A stretch of DNA of 64,000 nucleotides from Rhodonellum psychrophilum GCM71 = DSM 17998 (GTDB taxonomy: Bacteria; Bacteroidota; Bacteroidia; Cytophagales; Cyclobacteriaceae). The notes under the pieces are model-generated. The model had not been told where the DNA came from. It was given only the letters and a program-made list of their open reading frames with translations, and did no database searches. The stretch is from NCBI RefSeq assembly GCF_000381545.1, contig NZ_KB906676.1, positions 186,001 through 250,000 on the forward strand, in the 5' to 3' direction. A program made the translations under genes and the position numbers. This document shows positions 11,101 through 19,753 of this stretch, in pieces; the stretch's first letter is position 1; each line of letters begins with the position of its first letter.

Positions 11101-11611
11101 TCAGGTTGAGGAAAAATATTTGATCTGTGCACAATACGAAATTGGCGAAACGATCAATCCAGGGGTTTTCTCCAATTACAACTGGTTTCTAAATGACAGT
11201 CTGGTTTCAAACAGTGCCAATTACAAACCGCAACTGGTCGGTGAATATTCACTTGTAGTCAACAGCGGTGAAGGTTGTGAATATTCCGTAGCATTTACTG
11301 TGGAGGAGGAATGTGAGCTGAAACTTGTGCTGCCGAGTGCGATCCGCCCTGGTGATCCAGAAAGAGGCTTTTTGATCTTCACCAATTATTTGGTAGATGA
11401 AATGGAAGTTTGGGTTTTCAATAAATGGGGAACATTGGTTTTCCATTGTGAAAATAAATCCTTGATCTCAGAGGAGTCCACGTGTTTTTGGGATGGAATG
11501 ATTGATGGTGAAAAAATCCCAAATGGAGCCTATGCCATAAAAATAGCCTTCAAAAACATCGAAAAGAATATCAATAAAACCTTGTTGAAAACGATTTTGG
11601 TGGTTGATTGA
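8132..11611 (+). CDS. Large secreted T9SS type B protein, PKD/Ig-like, two long modules
   Basis: A 1,159-residue paralogue of the gene at 4277. It has an N-terminal signal (hydrophobic residues ~6-24), then IGPDRVCLVVGNVLEEFFG opening the PKD-like domain, and Ig-like Cys modules. Two tandem copies of the ~250-residue module follow (DNA 9599-10345 and 10346-11092, 249 codons each). The CHU_C/T9SS type B sorting tail reads LPSAIRPGDPERGFLIF, VWVFNKWGTLVFHC, CFWDGMIDGEKIPNGAY. Its C-terminal third is closer to the 12110 paralogue than to the 4277 one: both have the TNYLVDE-x-EVWV-NKWGTL block, which suggests a more recent split or gene conversion. Predicted surface-exposed; role unknown. A hairpin about 2-65 nt after the stop may end transcription. 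Confidence 0.87.
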   Translation: MNLKSTLVLLSLFGMFLLTLSIVKSNAFSGNDFLNQKEASQLVNMPDIIGPDRVCLVVGNVLEEFFGAGIPSIDFYQWKVTGPNGVVLRLASGGPALQTFPFTFSELGEHTIELKVRRGVVQDFFTKIKKVNVVKGAKVLLKENYDLCGSAGLNLMAIDPLTPNIGEFVFEWTDADGNTVGNANNIAISNTGNYQVRYYFVNTLGNPECENIVKTEVSEALSFSLSSNKPIACPEDFIQISSSLPLFGKWSYQKNGIGTAVSMGSSKNLGFRPSVDLDGYGDYTISLSIENPDLPGCEITNSLNIKYNPSPSYDVIVAEPASGCSAADGSLTITAFTDLDQLYYEIDPLTISSPISLQAGQSFKFEGLQSGVYSFVGNLGGCPFNQAFVVPLANIPPELEFSIEGVYDEICTPTGKNLGGFKVTRPNGTTDAFYNLIDEMGDLTRSGVIQKDTDLIIEVRGGTYYFELFKEEECAFPRIEEIKILGLPQVDLPEVDDFNICGSYDFIPLSGDNVFFTLTDPSGGVSTNPKGTPFTLALPGLYTLLATHNSDPEFCPRQQEFTVSLISAVDFEVEFFNQDCVGNQTYRADLKNKPLNEVLIRWFNELDEEIGTGLEMYPVSYGIYKLDVQPINSFACPIPPKEFEVKRPVLQVDVELSATPLCPFGPGAIIDMDTDFDEVDRIDWVYFDLDNNQVELTGEQNKRSITVTDEGLYEAIVWNRFDCELGREIITIKKSTNLVNFDIEPVYTVCERFEVGPTTNEDLTFTITYPDGQQTIINSQETFTLNQEGSYTIRGESNDVNNLVCPNEKIFEVFIVSPIDFEPKLIDQTCIGQFTFEADIFGTDSTLALFTWRNENDQVVGDQQLFISSIPGNYSLEVQPKGSMPCDIQPKSFEIIKPVLELDVFLNAGSLCPEADFAVLVVEADFTSVAKIEWWFTDINGNQSALDQLNKQEISAFNEGTYEVRVFNALGCPLGEDRVLVLRSTDTVRPQVEEKYLICAQYEIGETINPGVFSNYNWFLNDSLVSNSANYKPQLVGEYSLVVNSGEGCEYSVAFTVEEECELKLVLPSAIRPGDPERGFLIFTNYLVDEMEVWVFNKWGTLVFHCENKSLISEESTCFWDGMIDGEKIPNGAYAIKIAFKNIEKNINKTLLKTILVVD
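9599..11092 (+). repeat. Tandem pair of 249-codon protein modules
   Basis: Two in-frame direct modules of exactly 747 nt each (9599-10345, 10346-11092), homologous to the pair in the 4277 gene. The second starts at LVNFDIEPVYTVCERFEV, which aligns with QVDLPEVDDFNICGSYDF of the first. Confidence 0.8.
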
Positions 11612-11612
11612 A

Positions 11613-11676
11613 CCTGCTTAGGTTGAATTTGATGGGGAATTCATTTTCAAGGGGAAGTTTTTTTGACCTAAGCAGG
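11613..11676 (+). terminator. Possible terminator with long loop
   Basis: CCTGCTTAGGT at 11613-11623 pairs perfectly with ACCTAAGCAGG at 11666-11676, and AGTTTTATTT follows. The 42-nt loop is long for an intrinsic terminator, so the call is tentative, but its position right after the stop of the preceding gene fits. Confidence 0.4.
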
Positions 11677-12109
11677 AGTTTTATTTCGCAATTGCTTTGA
11701 ATTTTTTTTGGAGTTGGAATGAATTCAGGTTTGGTAGCAATTGATTTTTGGAGAATCATTTGGCTATTGGTGTTTTGCTTTGAATTGTTTGGGGCCAGCC
11801 ATATATCGGGTTAAATTTTCACGAAATTTCTGACATTGCCTACAGAATTAAAATCAACTTTATTGGAATTTTTCGGTGGTAGTATCCTCTTTTGCAACGA
11901 AAGAACTTCCATCGGTTTGGAGTCTTAGCGAATCATATTGTATTGCTTTTGAATTAGGAAATGAGGAATTAAAGAAATCAATCTTAGGAAGAATTGATGG
12001 TATTGTTTTTGATATTGTGTCATGTCCTCAATTCCAATGAGGATTTGCCATACAGATTAAAGGGTTAATTGTTCCTTAATTTGAATTTCAGCACGTAAAA
12101 TCACCGGAA
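11677..12109. other. Intergenic gap, no gene supported
   Basis: About 430 bp upstream of the fourth surface-protein gene. A 67-codon open stretch on the plus strand ending near 12048 has no start codon and no recognisable similarity, so it is not called. The string CCATATATCGGGTTAAA near 11809 resembles the right end of the dispersed ~170-bp element, but the rest of an element is absent. No promoter motif was identified. Confidence 0.4.
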
Positions 12110-14851
12110 ATGCCCACTTCTTCTCTAAAAAAAAATATCCTCAATTTGATGACATTTACCCTGTTTTGGGTGTTTTTTGCTGGGGTTTTAAATAGCGCTT
12201 GGAGCAGGGTGTCGGGCTATAATTTGCCACAAAACCTTTTCAGTGCCTCCACTTCCAATGATCCGGAATTGACGGGGCCTGATAGACTCTGCATAGTTTT
12301 CGGAGGTGTTATCGGTCAATTTTCTGCTAATGGAGATTCGGGAACCGATGTCTATACCTGGCTGATCACCTCTGCCGGTGGCGCCGAAATTTTCAACAGA
12401 ACAGGAGGTTCGACCTTTCAAAATATCAATGTTCCTTTTTCCGAAATTGGAGAATATACCATTGCCTTGACTGTTAGAAGAGGCAATGACATTATTTATC
12501 AAACCAGCAGAAACCTTACTGTCCTTAAAGGTCCAGAATTGGCAATTCTTCCCGATTATTTGCTTTGTGGTGGGGAGCCCGCTCTGATTACAGCTTTAAA
12601 TCCTTCCACACCAAACCTTGATCAATATACCTTTGAATGGACCAATGGAGCAGGTGAAATCGTGGGGACCGAAAACTCTCTTTTGGTAACTGCCGAGGGG
12701 ACCTATGCAATATCTCTGTTTTTTACCAATTCCAGCGGAGGAGCAGATTGCTTGATCAACGGAGTCACCTACGTAGGACCGCCAAGTGATTTCAGCTTGA
12801 ATATATCATCGTCGCAGACTTGTTTGGGAGAAACGATCACAGTCTCGCCAAATATCCCGGTGAGTGGTGATTGGGCTTATGTTAAGGAGGGAAGCCCGGA
12901 AAGGATTTCTTTGGGTTCGGGCTTTGGGCTAAGTTTGGATACAAGTGAGGATTTAGGTGGTCCAGGAATTTACCAGTTATTTTTCAGCTATATCAATCCA
13001 AGAAATCCCGTTTGTGCAACAGAAAGACAAGTTGCCATTGAAATCAACGAAGGGCCAAAATTCCAATCCTCCCTTGTCCAATCCGCTGCGAATTGTACCG
13101 CCAACGATGGTGAATTCAATATTGTCACCATCTCGGTTCTCGATAAATTGGAAATAGAAGAACTGGGTTATCAAAATTTGAATGTTGGTCCAAACGAAAC
13201 GCTTTCTTTCACCAATATCAAACCTGGAATTTATACCCTTTCAGCTTCGCTCAGCGGCTGTACCCTTACAGAGATCCTGATAGTCCCAAATCAGGATCCG
13301 CCGATCGACCAAATTTATGATGTGGAATCCTTTGGGGAAAGTTGCAATGATTCCGGAAAAGAGGATGGTGAAATCAAAGTGATTTTTCCAATGGGCGTAT
13401 TTACGGGAACTTACCGTGTTGTAAATGAATCCGGAAATGAATTGTCTTCTGGCAGCATCACCAATACCTCTTCTTTTGTGATTCCAGCCCCCAATGGAAA
13501 TTATGCATTGGAGATTTTGAATGAAAATGGATGCACACTGCCATGGCCAACACTGTTGGAAATCCCAGAAATCAATTTTGTGACATTTTCGATTCCTGGA
13601 GAATTCATTGTTTGCGAATCTTTTGAATTGATCCCTGCGACGGGGCAGGATCTCAACTTCACGCTAACGACGCCATCGGAAGAAGAAATTATCAAAGGCT
13701 CAGGTCAAGCTTTTATCATCAACCAACCCGGGGTTTATTTGCTCAAGGGAATAGGTTTGGGAACTGAATCCGCGCTTTGCCCAAGAATCAGAGAATTTGT
13801 TGTTACTATTTCTGATCCATTTGATTTTGAACCAGTTTTGGTGGATCAGGATTGTTTCGGCATTCAATTGTTTGAAGCAAAATTGAATGGAATTGAACCT
13901 GAAAAAGTAAGTGTCCGGTGGATGAACGAACAATTGGAGATTGTAGGTCGTGGGTTACAATGGTTTCCGATTTCATTAGGGACGTTTTATTTGGATGTCC
14001 AGCCTTTGGGGAGTGGGATTTGTCCCGCCAGCCCCAAGCAGTTTCAGGTGGAATTGCCTGTTCTTCAGGTGGATGTTGAGTTGCAGGCAGGATCAATCTG
14101 TGAAAATCCTTCTTCAACCACGATTTCCATGCAGTCAGAACTTGATCAAATCTCAAGGATTGAGTGGGTTTATATTGATTTGGAAAACAATCAATTCATT
14201 TTGACGGATTTTGAAAATGAAACGGATATAGAGATCCAGGATGAAGGGACTTATGAGGTCATTGTTTACAATGAGAGGGGTTGTGAGCTCGGTCGGGACC
14301 TCATCCTGATCATGAAAAGCATGGACGAAAAGCGGCCGGAAGTCAATGCTCTATATTCGATTTGTGCAGAAAGCAATTATGGAGAAACCATTAATCCCGG
14401 TGATTTTGAAAGTTACAATTGGTTCTTTGGAGAGGACATGCTTGTGTCTTCCAGTGTTGATTTTAAACCTCAATTGGCAGGTCAATATTTTCTTCTGGTC
14501 AAGAGTAGAGAAGGGTGTGAATATTCCGTCCCCTTTACCGTCAAGGAAGAATGCGATCTAAAAGTCTCTTTTCCCAATGCCATCATCCCAGCTACGGAGG
14601 GGAAAGGGTTTTTGATCTATACCAATTATTTGGTGGATGAATTGGAAGTTTGGGTTTATAACAAATGGGGAACATTGATCTTTCACTGTACAAATAGTGA
14701 TTTGATCGCCGAAGAATCGACTTGTTTCTGGGATGGGACCATAGATGGTGAGAAAATCACCAATGGCACATATTCCATCAAAGTAAATTTCAAAAATTCC
14801 GAACGCAACATCAATAGAACCATGCTGCAGTCCCTTTCTGTTTTGGATTGA
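12110..14851 (+). CDS. Large secreted T9SS type B protein, PKD/Ig-like, one long module
   Basis: A 913-residue paralogue of the preceding genes. It has an N-terminal export signal (hydrophobic residues ~10-30), then ELTGPDRLCIVFGGVIGQFS opening the PKD-like domain (TDVYTWLI, YTIALTVRRG). Ig-like modules with conserved Cys and WAYVKEG-type strands follow. There is a single ~250-residue module (DNA 13580-14329), then the CHU_C sorting domain (FPNAIIP, EVWVYNKWGTLIFHC, CFWDGTIDGEKITNGTY). It is about 245 residues shorter than its two upstream neighbours, matching the loss or non-duplication of one module. Predicted to be exported by the type IX system to the cell surface; ligand unknown. Confidence 0.87.
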   Translation: MPTSSLKKNILNLMTFTLFWVFFAGVLNSAWSRVSGYNLPQNLFSASTSNDPELTGPDRLCIVFGGVIGQFSANGDSGTDVYTWLITSAGGAEIFNRTGGSTFQNINVPFSEIGEYTIALTVRRGNDIIYQTSRNLTVLKGPELAILPDYLLCGGEPALITALNPSTPNLDQYTFEWTNGAGEIVGTENSLLVTAEGTYAISLFFTNSSGGADCLINGVTYVGPPSDFSLNISSSQTCLGETITVSPNIPVSGDWAYVKEGSPERISLGSGFGLSLDTSEDLGGPGIYQLFFSYINPRNPVCATERQVAIEINEGPKFQSSLVQSAANCTANDGEFNIVTISVLDKLEIEELGYQNLNVGPNETLSFTNIKPGIYTLSASLSGCTLTEILIVPNQDPPIDQIYDVESFGESCNDSGKEDGEIKVIFPMGVFTGTYRVVNESGNELSSGSITNTSSFVIPAPNGNYALEILNENGCTLPWPTLLEIPEINFVTFSIPGEFIVCESFELIPATGQDLNFTLTTPSEEEIIKGSGQAFIINQPGVYLLKGIGLGTESALCPRIREFVVTISDPFDFEPVLVDQDCFGIQLFEAKLNGIEPEKVSVRWMNEQLEIVGRGLQWFPISLGTFYLDVQPLGSGICPASPKQFQVELPVLQVDVELQAGSICENPSSTTISMQSELDQISRIEWVYIDLENNQFILTDFENETDIEIQDEGTYEVIVYNERGCELGRDLILIMKSMDEKRPEVNALYSICAESNYGETINPGDFESYNWFFGEDMLVSSSVDFKPQLAGQYFLLVKSREGCEYSVPFTVKEECDLKVSFPNAIIPATEGKGFLIYTNYLVDELEVWVYNKWGTLIFHCTNSDLIAEESTCFWDGTIDGEKITNGTYSIKVNFKNSERNINRTMLQSLSVLD

Positions 14852-15191
14852 AAATTCTCTGTTTTCGCTAAATCCACGAAGTTGATATTCTTTTAAACAT
14901 GGTTATTTTGTGTAAAAAAATATTTAAATTAAAACATTAATTCAATAATATCATTTTTTATATATATAAAATTACTTTTTCTGCATTTTAATCTCAATAT
15001 TTGTTAATTGGGAATTTGTTTTGAGCTCAATCGATATGGATAGTTTCCATGTTTTAAGGTAGCCTTGTTTTGATTGTTTTAGCACTTTCGGTGTATTCAA
15101 AAAGGCAGTCAAAAATAAGACAATAGTCTTTGGTCATTAGTAAATGCTGTTTTTGGGCATTGAGTTTTTTCGTTTTTTAAGCATCGGTTTT
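14852..15191. other. AT-rich intergenic gap
   Basis: 340 bp of strongly AT-rich sequence (a poly-A/T stretch around 14925-15000). It contains no gene and no convincing terminator or promoter motif. The downstream frame is open from 15144, but the residues before 15192 look untranslated. Confidence 0.4.
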
Positions 15192-17927
15192 ATGAACAAA
15201 TGGTTTGTAGCAACTTTGATGGCCTGCTCATTTTGGATAAATCCTTTTATGGAATGTCTCGGCAATCCATCTCCTGGAATCAATAGAGGATTTATGGTTC
15301 CTTTGGAATGGAACGAGAAAATGGACATTCCTTTTTTTATCGATCCAGAGCTTACTGGTCCGGATCGGCTTTGTATGATTTTTGGCAGTGTCATCGGGGA
15401 CTTTTCAGGCCTTGGAGAGCCCGCAACAGATGTCTACAGTTGGCAAATCATTTCCCCAAGCAATGTGCAGCTTTTTAACCGTACAGGGGGAGGAACCTTT
15501 CAGAATATCAGTTTTTCTTTTGGACAAATCGGCAACTACAGCGTGAGTCTAAGTGTGAGGAGGGGGAATACTGTGATTTATAATGCAACTAAATCCCTGT
15601 CAGTCATCCAGGGTCCTTCCTTAATACTTCAGCCCGACTATTTGCTTTGCGGTAGAAACACCGTCAGTGTTTCCGTTCTTGACTCCAATACGCCAAACCT
15701 TGACCAATATACCTTCCAATGGAAAAATGCCCAAGGCGCTATCGTGGGGACAACAAATACCTTGGAGGTGTCGAGGGAAGGTACCTATTCGGTTTCCCTT
15801 TTTCTGAATAATGAAAGCGGAGGAGCGGACTGTCTGATCAATGGCTCCACTTTTGTCGGCCCTCCAAACGATTTCAAGCTTAATATTTCCAAAACCCTAG
15901 TCTGCTTGGGCGAAAGGATTACAGTAACGCCCGATGTGCCATTTTTAGGGGATTGGTCGGTCCTAAAAGAAGGAGCAACTTCCCGTGTCGATATGGGCAC
16001 TTCCTTTTCACTCAATTTCAATACAGACAATGAATTGGGTGGTGCTGGATTATATCGGGTGTTTTTCAATGTAGCAGATGAAAAACATCCAGATTGCGCT
16101 TCGGAGAGGGAAGTGTTGGTGGAGGTCAAAAATGGGCCGAAATTCCAATCCAACCTGCTGAAGAATGCTTCAGATTGCGAAATGGAAAACGGAGCATTTC
16201 AAGTTACCGCAAATTCCCCCTTGGATATTTTGGAGATCAAGGAATTGGGATCAAAAATTTTTGACATTGACCAAAATGAGAATATGCTTTTTGAAGGGCT
16301 AAAGCCGGGAATTTATACATTGGAAGGTACTTACAATGGATGTACCCGTTCCAGTATCATTATTGTCCCTAATGATTCTCCTCCTGCTACTCAAAGGTTT
16401 CAATTGGAAAAGATTGGGGAAAGTTGTACCGATACAGGCAAAAAGCTCGGCGAGATCAAGGTGGTTTTTTTGGATGGTGCTTTTGAAGGGGAATTTCGAT
16501 TGGTCAATCAAAGGGGAAGCATTGTCCAATCGGGGACAATCCCAAATTTGCCTTCCCTTGAATTGACGGTGTCAGGAGGGAATTTCGCCTTGGAAATAGT
16601 GGACACATCAGGATGTACCCTGCCCGAAGAGCTGGTATTTACCATTCCGGGCAAAAATTTTGTCTCCTATTCCGTGCCTGAGGAAATCAATGTTTGTGAG
16701 ACTTTTGAATTCATTCCATTCACCACGGATAGTCTTTTATTCAGTTTGACTTTCCCGAACGGAGAGGTAATCAACAAAAATGCAGGCGAGGCCTTTACTT
16801 TGACCGAGGCGGGCAGCTATTCTTTAATGGGATCCAGCTTGCTGGCTAATCCTGATCGCTGTCCCCGAAAAACGGATTTCAATGTTTCACTTTTTGAACC
16901 CATTGTGTTTGAAGAAAAACTTGCAAGTCAGGATTGCGCAGGCAATGTGGTGTATGAAGCCGAATTGTTTGGAAGAAATCCCAATACTGTCAGTATCCGC
17001 TGGCTCAACGAAAATGGGAGCATTGTGGGTAGAGGATCCCAATTTTTTCTCCCTGCATTTGGGCGGTATTTTCTGGAGGTACAACCATTGGAAAGCGGCT
17101 ATTGCCCCTCCTCAATTCACGAATTTTTCGTGGAAACACCTGTTTTTTTCGTAGACGTAGCCATTTCAGCGGAGATGTTTTGTCCGAATGCTCCTAGTGC
17201 AACCTTAAGTGTCCAAACAGATTTGAATACAGGGGATAGGCTGGAATGGATCTTTACCGATCTAAACGGAAAGCAAGAAATCCTCAAAGGCTTTGAAAAC
17301 AATAAAACCGCAGAAGTCGAAAATGAGGGCAGTTATGAAGCGGTAGTTTACAATGATCGGGGTTGTGAATTGGGGAGGGATTTGATTTTGCTGATGCACA
17401 GTGCTGATGATCCGCCAACTTTGGAAAGTATTTATTATATCTGTTCAGAAACCAATTTTGGGGAAACCATTGATCCGGGTGCTTATGAAGCATATGAATG
17501 GTATTTTGAAGGGAATTTGGTTTCTCAATCCCCAACTTTTAAACCCAGAGAAGTTGGGGATTATGAAATCATCGTCACCAACGCATTGGGCTGCTCTTTT
17601 CTGGGGAAATTCTCCGCTTTTCAGGATTGTGTTTTTAAATACGTGTTTCCTACGGGAATGATCCTTAGCGATGAAAAAAGGCATTTTGAAATATTCGTGA
17701 ATGATCCTGTGGAGGAGGCAAAAGTCTGGATACATAACAAATTCGGGTCTCTGGTTTTCTTCTGTGAAAACTACAGCGTCGTGCCAAGCGTATCCTTCTG
17801 CAACTGGAATGGGAATGAAAATGGGAGAAACGTGCCCTCTGGCACCTATATTGTCACCTTGGTCTATCGTAGTGAAAGATTTGGGTTAAATGAAAAGGTC
17901 AGCAAGAGCCTCCTGATTTTGGATTGA
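15192..17927 (+). CDS. Large secreted T9SS type B protein, PKD/Ig-like, one long module
   Basis: About 911 residues. I place the start at the ATG at 15192 (MNKWFVATLMACSFW), which gives a compact export signal; an in-frame ATG at 15144 would add 16 atypical residues. ELTGPDRLCMIFGSVIGDFS opens the PKD-like domain, followed by Ig-like Cys modules closely matching the 12110 paralogue. One ~250-residue module lies at about 16662-17408. The C-terminal CHU_C/type B sorting domain is more diverged (FPTGMILSDEKRHFEIF, VWIHNKFGSLVFFC, WNGNENGRNVPSGTYIV). It is the last of the five-gene array. Predicted surface protein of unknown ligand. Confidence 0.86.
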   Translation: MNKWFVATLMACSFWINPFMECLGNPSPGINRGFMVPLEWNEKMDIPFFIDPELTGPDRLCMIFGSVIGDFSGLGEPATDVYSWQIISPSNVQLFNRTGGGTFQNISFSFGQIGNYSVSLSVRRGNTVIYNATKSLSVIQGPSLILQPDYLLCGRNTVSVSVLDSNTPNLDQYTFQWKNAQGAIVGTTNTLEVSREGTYSVSLFLNNESGGADCLINGSTFVGPPNDFKLNISKTLVCLGERITVTPDVPFLGDWSVLKEGATSRVDMGTSFSLNFNTDNELGGAGLYRVFFNVADEKHPDCASEREVLVEVKNGPKFQSNLLKNASDCEMENGAFQVTANSPLDILEIKELGSKIFDIDQNENMLFEGLKPGIYTLEGTYNGCTRSSIIIVPNDSPPATQRFQLEKIGESCTDTGKKLGEIKVVFLDGAFEGEFRLVNQRGSIVQSGTIPNLPSLELTVSGGNFALEIVDTSGCTLPEELVFTIPGKNFVSYSVPEEINVCETFEFIPFTTDSLLFSLTFPNGEVINKNAGEAFTLTEAGSYSLMGSSLLANPDRCPRKTDFNVSLFEPIVFEEKLASQDCAGNVVYEAELFGRNPNTVSIRWLNENGSIVGRGSQFFLPAFGRYFLEVQPLESGYCPSSIHEFFVETPVFFVDVAISAEMFCPNAPSATLSVQTDLNTGDRLEWIFTDLNGKQEILKGFENNKTAEVENEGSYEAVVYNDRGCELGRDLILLMHSADDPPTLESIYYICSETNFGETIDPGAYEAYEWYFEGNLVSQSPTFKPREVGDYEIIVTNALGCSFLGKFSAFQDCVFKYVFPTGMILSDEKRHFEIFVNDPVEEAKVWIHNKFGSLVFFCENYSVVPSVSFCNWNGNENGRNVPSGTYIVTLVYRSERFGLNEKVSKSLLILD

Positions 17928-18074
17928 GTCCACATTGTTTTTTTTGCGCTGATCAAATTAATCGGCAATATTTTGAGAAAAAGACCAGCCATCTCCTTAA
18001 GTTTTTTTATATTTTCAGGTTGATAAATCTATCTTCAATAAAACCAAACCATTAACCTCTTAAACCCAGCTTCA

Positions 18075-19319
18075 ATGAACGAAAACATTAACAAAAGCGC
18101 CCTATTCAATGGGAGTTGCTTTGCTTTGATCACTACTGCTTTCACTTTTGCCATCAGGGCCGGTATTTTGCCGCAGCTCGGTCAGGAATTCGGTCTTTCG
18201 GGCGAACAACTTGGCTTCATCAACTCTATGTGGTTTTTGGGCTTTCCCATTTCCATGATCATCGGCGGTCTTGTGTACCATTCTTTTGGCCCTGCAAATA
18301 TCATGAGAGTAGCATTCGTCGCCCATACTTTGGGTATCCTGCTTACAATCTATGCAGACGGCTACACCACATTGTTGATTTCCACTCTTTTCATTGGATT
18401 CGGTAACGGCTGTACAGAAGCGGCTTGTAATCCGATGATCGCAGACATGTACTCAGGCGTTAAAATGAACAAAATGCTGAACAGATTCCACATGTGGTTT
18501 CCTGGAGGCATTCTCCTTGGCGCTCTGATCTCCAAGTTCATGACGGATTTTGGAGGAGTAATGGGCAACTGGCAAACCCAAATGTGGGTATTGATGATCC
18601 CAACGGTAATTTATGCCGTTTTATTCTTCGGGAAAAGATTCCCAACACCAAAAGTTGTGGGTGTCACTTCCCTCTCTGAAAACTTTAAAGCAATGGGCAG
18701 ACCGGTATTCATATTCCTGTTCTTTGCAATGGCGCTTACGGCCATCTCCGAATTTGGTCCTAATCAGTGGGTGAGCATTGTCTTGAGCAGCAGTGGTGCA
18801 GATGCCATGTTGATTCTTGCCTTGACCACCGGTGTGATGGCTCTCGCTAGATTTTTCGCTGGTCCCGTGGTGCAGCGACTGGGTCAAACAGGCGTATTGC
18901 TAACTGGTGCAATCTTAGCAACCATCGGCATATACATGTTTAGTGTAGTCACAGGACCAATTGCTTATTTTGCAGCGATAGTATTCGCTTTGGGTGTGGG
19001 TTATTTCTGGCCGGTTATGATCGGTGCCACCGCGCAAAGAGCGCCTTTGACTGGCGCCTTGGGAATGTCGATTATTGGTGGTGTTGGCATGTTTTCTACG
19101 GCTATCTTCCAACCGATAATCGGAGGTTGGATCGATGGATCCACTGCAATCAATCAGGCGGCAGGTCTTACAGGTGATGACCTCCAACTTGCTGCTGGTC
19201 AGGATACTTTGGCTAAAATGGTCATTTTCCCAATTATCCTTGTAGTCTTGTTTACCATATTCTATTTCTGGCAAAAGAACGCCAATCCAAGGACTGAAAC
19301 AATTGTTGCAGCACATTGA
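18075..19319 (+). CDS. MFS transporter, probable sugar permease
   Basis: A 414-residue, very hydrophobic protein with about 12 predicted membrane helices in two six-helix halves, typical of the major facilitator superfamily. The start MNENINKSALFNGSCFAL leads straight into helix 1. The loop between helices 2 and 3 carries the usual GPANIMR-type basic motif, and FIGFGNGCTEAACNPMIADM lies in helices 4-5. It faces galK across a shared terminator, so a role in hexose uptake is plausible, but the substrate cannot be read from the sequence. No promoter motif was found in the 147 bp upstream. Confidence 0.82.
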   Translation: MNENINKSALFNGSCFALITTAFTFAIRAGILPQLGQEFGLSGEQLGFINSMWFLGFPISMIIGGLVYHSFGPANIMRVAFVAHTLGILLTIYADGYTTLLISTLFIGFGNGCTEAACNPMIADMYSGVKMNKMLNRFHMWFPGGILLGALISKFMTDFGGVMGNWQTQMWVLMIPTVIYAVLFFGKRFPTPKVVGVTSLSENFKAMGRPVFIFLFFAMALTAISEFGPNQWVSIVLSSSGADAMLILALTTGVMALARFFAGPVVQRLGQTGVLLTGAILATIGIYMFSVVTGPIAYFAAIVFALGVGYFWPVMIGATAQRAPLTGALGMSIIGGVGMFSTAIFQPIIGGWIDGSTAINQAAGLTGDDLQLAAGQDTLAKMVIFPIILVVLFTIFYFWQKNANPRTETIVAAH

Positions 19320-19326
19320 TTTAAGT

Positions 19327-19493
19327 TTCACTGAATTATGCGCAATTGAATGGCGGGCTTAAATTGTTTGAAAATCAGTCACTTCATTGGTGTTTTCGAC
19401 TTCACCATATCAGTGCTATGGCGAAGGCTCCAAACAGTATGGTCTTTTTGCAATTTCAACCCTGAATAAAAAAGCATGTGCACAATACAGGTC
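19327..19493 (+). repeat. Dispersed ~170-bp palindromic element, copy 1 (degenerate)
   Basis: Forward copy. The left part TTATGCGCAATTGAAT and the core TTCGACTTCACCATATCAGTG, then TTGCAATTTCAACCC, match the other copies. The right terminal repeat is eroded (GCATGTGCACAATACAGG). Lies between the convergent MFS gene and galK. Confidence 0.7.
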
Positions 19494-19497
19494 TAAA

Positions 19498-19530
19498 AAT
19501 AAAGGCAGTCCATTCCGGACTGCCTTTATT
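19498..19530. terminator. Bidirectional intrinsic terminator
   Basis: Perfect 14-bp stem AATAAAGGCAGTCC / GGACTGCCTTTATT with a 5-nt loop and A/T tracts on both sides. It lies between the convergent MFS gene and galK and could serve both. Confidence 0.88.
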
Positions 19531-19568
19531 GCTTTATTGAAGTGTAAAAAAAATCAGTTTTGTCCCTT

Positions 19569-19740
19569 CAGCCCGAAATATGCATTCCGTTTCCAAATGA
19601 GATCGAAACTGCAGGAAAATTAGACTATTGGGAGACTAATTCCTGACACCAATAGCGTGAAGTTGAAATCAATCAATAAATAATTGAAAATCAGTTAATT
19701 GCAATATTGAATTGAGTTCGCAATGCATAAAATAGGTTCA
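19569..19740 (-). repeat. Dispersed ~170-bp palindromic element, copy 2
   Basis: Reverse copy. It starts GCCCGAAATATGCATTCCG and ends GCAATGCATAAAATAGGTT, with the internal GACTATTGGGAGACTAATT and AGCGTGAAGTTGAAATC segments of the family. Both terminal inverted repeats are intact. Lies 13 bp past the galK stop. Confidence 0.85.
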
Positions 19741-19753
19741 GATTTGGCTAAAA

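Noticed and set aside
11809-11826. String resembling the right end of the dispersed element
   Set aside because: Only about 17 nt match and no other part of an element is present on either side.
11846-12048. 67-codon open stretch upstream of the fourth surface gene
   Set aside because: No start codon, no recognised similarity and no repeat of the pattern before the other paralogues.
15144-15191. Upstream start of the fifth surface gene
   Set aside because: It would put 16 extra residues before a normal signal peptide; the ATG at 15192 is the better start.
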